In this document: positions 4,203-6,583 of the stretch, in pieces
Layout: each line of letters opens with the position of its first letter
Numbering within the stretch: position 1 is the first letter of the stretch
Origin: DATKZH01 sp964505295
GTDB taxonomy: Bacteria; Planctomycetota; Planctomycetia; Pirellulales; Thermoguttaceae
Direction: 5' to 3'
Assembly: GCA_964505295.1 (NCBI GenBank)
Contig: CAZDHR010000391.1
Span: forward strand, 1 to 6,583
DNA: 6,583 nucleotides
Notes under the pieces: generated by a model
What the model saw: only the letters and a program-made list of their open reading frames with translations
Told to the model about the DNA's origin: nothing
Databases searched by the model: none
Program-made: the position numbers and the translations under genes

Positions 4203-6527
4203 ATGACGCCCGCGGCTCACGGACAAGCGAATGAAGAGCGAATGAACGACGTCGACCTGGAGCGGGCAATTCTGGAGCTGGTCGCCACCCCGGGCTACCA
4301 GCCGGTCAAGTCGCGGGCGATCGCCCGGCGTCTGAGGGTCGCCGCCGATCAGGCGCCCGAGGTCAAGCAGGCGATCAAGAAGCTGGTCGGCGAAGGGCGG
4401 CTCGTGTACGGGCCGGGCCGGACCATCGAGCCCGTCGGCTTGGGCAAGCCGGCCAGGTCGCGGAGCAACCGCGTCGTGGGCGTGTTCCGCCGCAGGAACG
4501 AGGGGTACGGCTTCGTGCGCCCTACGGGCGTGACGGCAGCCGGCGTCCCGGCCGACGTCTACATCCCCTCGGCCAAGTCGGGCGACGCGTCGACCGGCGA
4601 CCTGGTGATGGTCGAGCTCGACCGGCGCCGCGGCGGCAAACACCCCGGGCCGCGGGGCGAGATCGTCCAGGTGATCGAGCGGCAATCGCACGAGTTCGTC
4701 GGCACCTACGTCGAGTCGGCCGGCTCGGGCTACGTCGAGGTCGACGGCACGCTCTTCGCACGGCCGATTCTGGTGGGCGATGCGCGGGCGAGCGGAGCGC
4801 AACCCGACGACAAGGTGGTGATCGAAATGGTTCGCTTCCCCTCCCACCTCGGCGACGGGGAAGGGGTGATCACCGAAGTGCTTGGCCCGCGGGGCAGGCC
4901 GGGCGTCGACACGCGCTCGATCATCCGCCAGTTTGCGCTGCCCGACCGGTTCCCCGACGACGTGCTCGAAGAAGCCCGCCGCGAGGCCGACGGGTTCGAC
5001 GAGCAGATCCCCCCCGACCGGCTCGATGCGACCGGCCTGGTGGTGATCACCATCGACCCGGCCGACGCGCGGGACTTCGACGACGCCATCTCGCTGGAGC
5101 GACTGCCCAACGGGCACTGGCGACTCGGCGTGCACATCGCCGACGTGGCCCACTTCGTCCGACCGAAGACGGCCCTGGACCGGGAGGCGTACGGGCGCGC
5201 GACGAGCGTCTATCTGCCCGACCGCGTGCTGCCCATGCTCCCCGAGCTGATCTCCAACGCCCTGGCCAGCCTCCAGCCGCGAAAAGTCCGCCTTACCAAG
5301 ACGGTGTTCATCGAGCTCACGGCCGAGGGGCTTCGGGTGGCGATCGAAGTGCACCGCGCGGCGATCAAGAGCCGGCGCCGGCTCACCTACGAGCAGGTCG
5401 ACGAGTTTCTGGAAGACCCGGAGCCCTGGCGACGCAAGCTGGGCGCCAAGGTCCACGGGCTGCTCGGCCGGATGCACGAGCTGGCCATGATCCTCAGGCA
5501 GAGGAGGATCGAGCGCGGGGCCCTCGAGCTGGCCATGCCCGAGGTGAAGATCGACCTGGACCGGCAGGGAAGGGTGTCGGGGGCTCACGTGGTCGAAAAC
5601 ACGGTGAGCCACCAGATTATCGAGGAGTTCATGCTGGCGGCCAACGAGGCGGTGGCCGTGACGCTCGCCCAGAGAGACCTCCACTTCCTCCGCCGCATTC
5701 ACGAGGCCCCCATTCCCAAGAAGCTGAAGGACCTCGGCGAGTTCGTCGCCGAGCTGGGCTTCAAGGCCGGAAGCCTGGAAAGCCGCTTCGAGCTCCAGAA
5801 GCTGCTCGCCGAAGTCGCCGGACGCCCGGAACAGCACGCGGTCAACTACGCCGTGCTCCGGTCGCTTCAGCGAGCCGTGTACAGCCCGACGCCGGAGGGC
5901 CACTACGCCCTGGCCAGCGGGTGCTACTGCCATTTCACGTCGCCGATCCGACGCTACCCGGACCTGACCGTCCACCGCCTCCTCGACGCGGTGCTCGACG
6001 GCAAGAAGCCGCGGAACGTCTACGACGAGCTGGTCGCCGTGGGCGAGCACTGCTCCGAACGGGAACAGCGGGCCGAAGCGGCCGAGCGCGAGCTGGTGAA
6101 AATCAAGCTCCTGGCCTATCTCAACGAGCGGGTCGGCGAGGAAATGGACGCCGTGATCACAGGCGTCGAGAGCTTCGGGCTGTTCGTCCAGGGGATCGAA
6201 CTCCCGGCCGAAGGGCTGATCCACGTCAGCTCGCTCGCCGACGACCGATACCGCTTCGATCGCACCGCGCACACGCTCTCCGGTAATCGCGAGGGCAACA
6301 CGTACCGGCTGGGAGACTTGGTGCGGGTAGCCGTGTTTCGCGTCGATCTCGACCGGCGCGAGCTCGACTTCCGCTTGGTCGCACGTTGCCAGCACCCCGC
6401 TGTGCCGGGCAAGACGAGCGGTCGCGGCAAGAAGCAACCCGCGGCGTCGGGCAAGTCCAAGGCCGTCGACAAGACCAGGAAGCGGGCTCCCGGCAAAGCG
6501 ATCAAACGCGATCGACGCCGCCGATAG
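4203..6527 (+). CDS. rnr: Ribonuclease R (RNase II/R family 3'-5' exoribonuclease)
   Basis: A 774-residue RNase R, near the usual 700-810. It degrades RNA from the 3' end, including structured RNA, in mRNA and rRNA turnover in the cytoplasm. Domains in order: winged-helix at about 17-80 (LERAILELVATPGYQPVKSR), two cold-shock/OB folds at about 92-160 and 165-228 (GYGFVRPTG at 101-109), RNB catalytic domain at about 273-598, S1 domain at about 645-728 (AVITGVESFGLFVQG), and a Lys/Arg-rich tail, 730-774. The active-site block IDPADARDFDDAIS supplies Asp285, Asp291, Asp293 and Asp294, matching the four catalytic aspartates of E. coli RNase R. CHFTSPIRRYPDLTVHR (576-592) is the second conserved RNB block. 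The basic tail is typical of RNase R, where it helps bind structured RNA or ribosomes. A stop at 4194-4196 lies just upstream in frame; the ATG at 4242 (residue 14) is a credible alternative start. Confidence 0.96.
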   Translation: MTPAAHGQANEERMNDVDLERAILELVATPGYQPVKSRAIARRLRVAADQAPEVKQAIKKLVGEGRLVYGPGRTIEPVGLGKPARSRSNRVVGVFRRRNEGYGFVRPTGVTAAGVPADVYIPSAKSGDASTGDLVMVELDRRRGGKHPGPRGEIVQVIERQSHEFVGTYVESAGSGYVEVDGTLFARPILVGDARASGAQPDDKVVIEMVRFPSHLGDGEGVITEVLGPRGRPGVDTRSIIRQFALPDRFPDDVLEEARREADGFDEQIPPDRLDATGLVVITIDPADARDFDDAISLERLPNGHWRLGVHIADVAHFVRPKTALDREAYGRATSVYLPDRVLPMLPELISNALASLQPRKVRLTKTVFIELTAEGLRVAIEVHRAAIKSRRRLTYEQVDEFLEDPEPWRRKLGAKVHGLLGRMHELAMILRQRRIERGALELAMPEVKIDLDRQGRVSGAHVVENTVSHQIIEEFMLAANEAVAVTLAQRDLHFLRRIHEAPIPKKLKDLGEFVAELGFKAGSLESRFELQKLLAEVAGRPEQHAVNYAVLRSLQRAVYSPTPEGHYALASGCYCHFTSPIRRYPDLTVHRLLDAVLDGKKPRNVYDELVAVGEHCSEREQRAEAAERELVKIKLLAYLNERVGEEMDAVITGVESFGLFVQGIELPAEGLIHVSSLADDRYRFDRTAHTLSGNREGNTYRLGDLVRVAVFRVDLDRRELDFRLVARCQHPAVPGKTSGRGKKQPAASGKSKAVDKTRKRAPGKAIKRDRRRR

Positions 6528-6583
6528 CCCGTAAGGGGCGGCCGAAGAATAACTTTCCGGTTTCACTCTCTGGTTCGGGCGGG

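Noticed and set aside
4514..4536. CGCCCTACGGGCG inside rnr as another GTAG-type repeat
   Set aside because: It encodes the conserved GYGFVRPTG segment of the cold-shock fold, and the CTAC resemblance is coincidental.
6527..6539. A terminator hairpin after rnr (GCCC/GGGC)
   Set aside because: The stem is only 4 bp and no T-run follows, so it is not convincing.
4050..6566. An 838-codon open frame on the minus strand opposite rnr
   Set aside because: It exactly mirrors a well-supported RNase R gene, has low-complexity composition with no recognisable domain, and is expected from codon bias in high-GC DNA.

Overview
The window reads as ordinary chromosomal DNA of a high-GC bacterium. The style fits a planctomycete: long GC-rich genes, short palindromic repeats in almost every gap, an ISL3-type transposase remnant, and a YhaM-type exoribonuclease beside RNase R. 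That assignment is an inference from gene content and repeat style; no rRNA or other marker is present to confirm it.

Layout. Positions 1-409 hold no intact gene. They contain 2.5 copies of a 36-bp tandem repeat, a roughly 235-bp ISL3 transposase remnant, and an inverted pair of short hairpins. Positions 410-2619, minus strand, are a two-gene unit, proS (prolyl-tRNA synthetase) followed by a small cyclophilin (ppiB-like), joined by an ATGA stop/start overlap. Positions 2620-3051 are a divergent intergenic region. It carries a cluster of palindromes on the proS side and two back-to-back sigma70-like promoter candidates. Positions 3052-6527, plus strand, carry a YhaM-like HD-domain 3'-5' exoribonuclease and then rnr (RNase R). 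A 149-bp gap between them is largely filled by an inverted repeat pair. The last 56 bases show nothing I can support.

How the parts relate. The minus-strand pair links proline charging with proline cis-trans isomerisation. The plus-strand pair encodes two processive 3'-5' exoribonucleases. The most interesting feature is a family of small hairpins, each with GTAG on the outer 5' side (CTAC when inverted). They occur singly, in tandem, and as head-to-head pairs at 326-389 and 4063-4147. This is the architecture of REP/REPIN elements mobilised by RAYT (REP-associated tyrosine) transposases in other bacteria. No RAYT gene lies in the window. A second, unrelated palindrome type sits at 2682-2789. 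The protein-coding genes are conserved housekeeping genes, and I see no new defence or biosynthetic system. The novelty, if any, lies in the repeats and where they sit.
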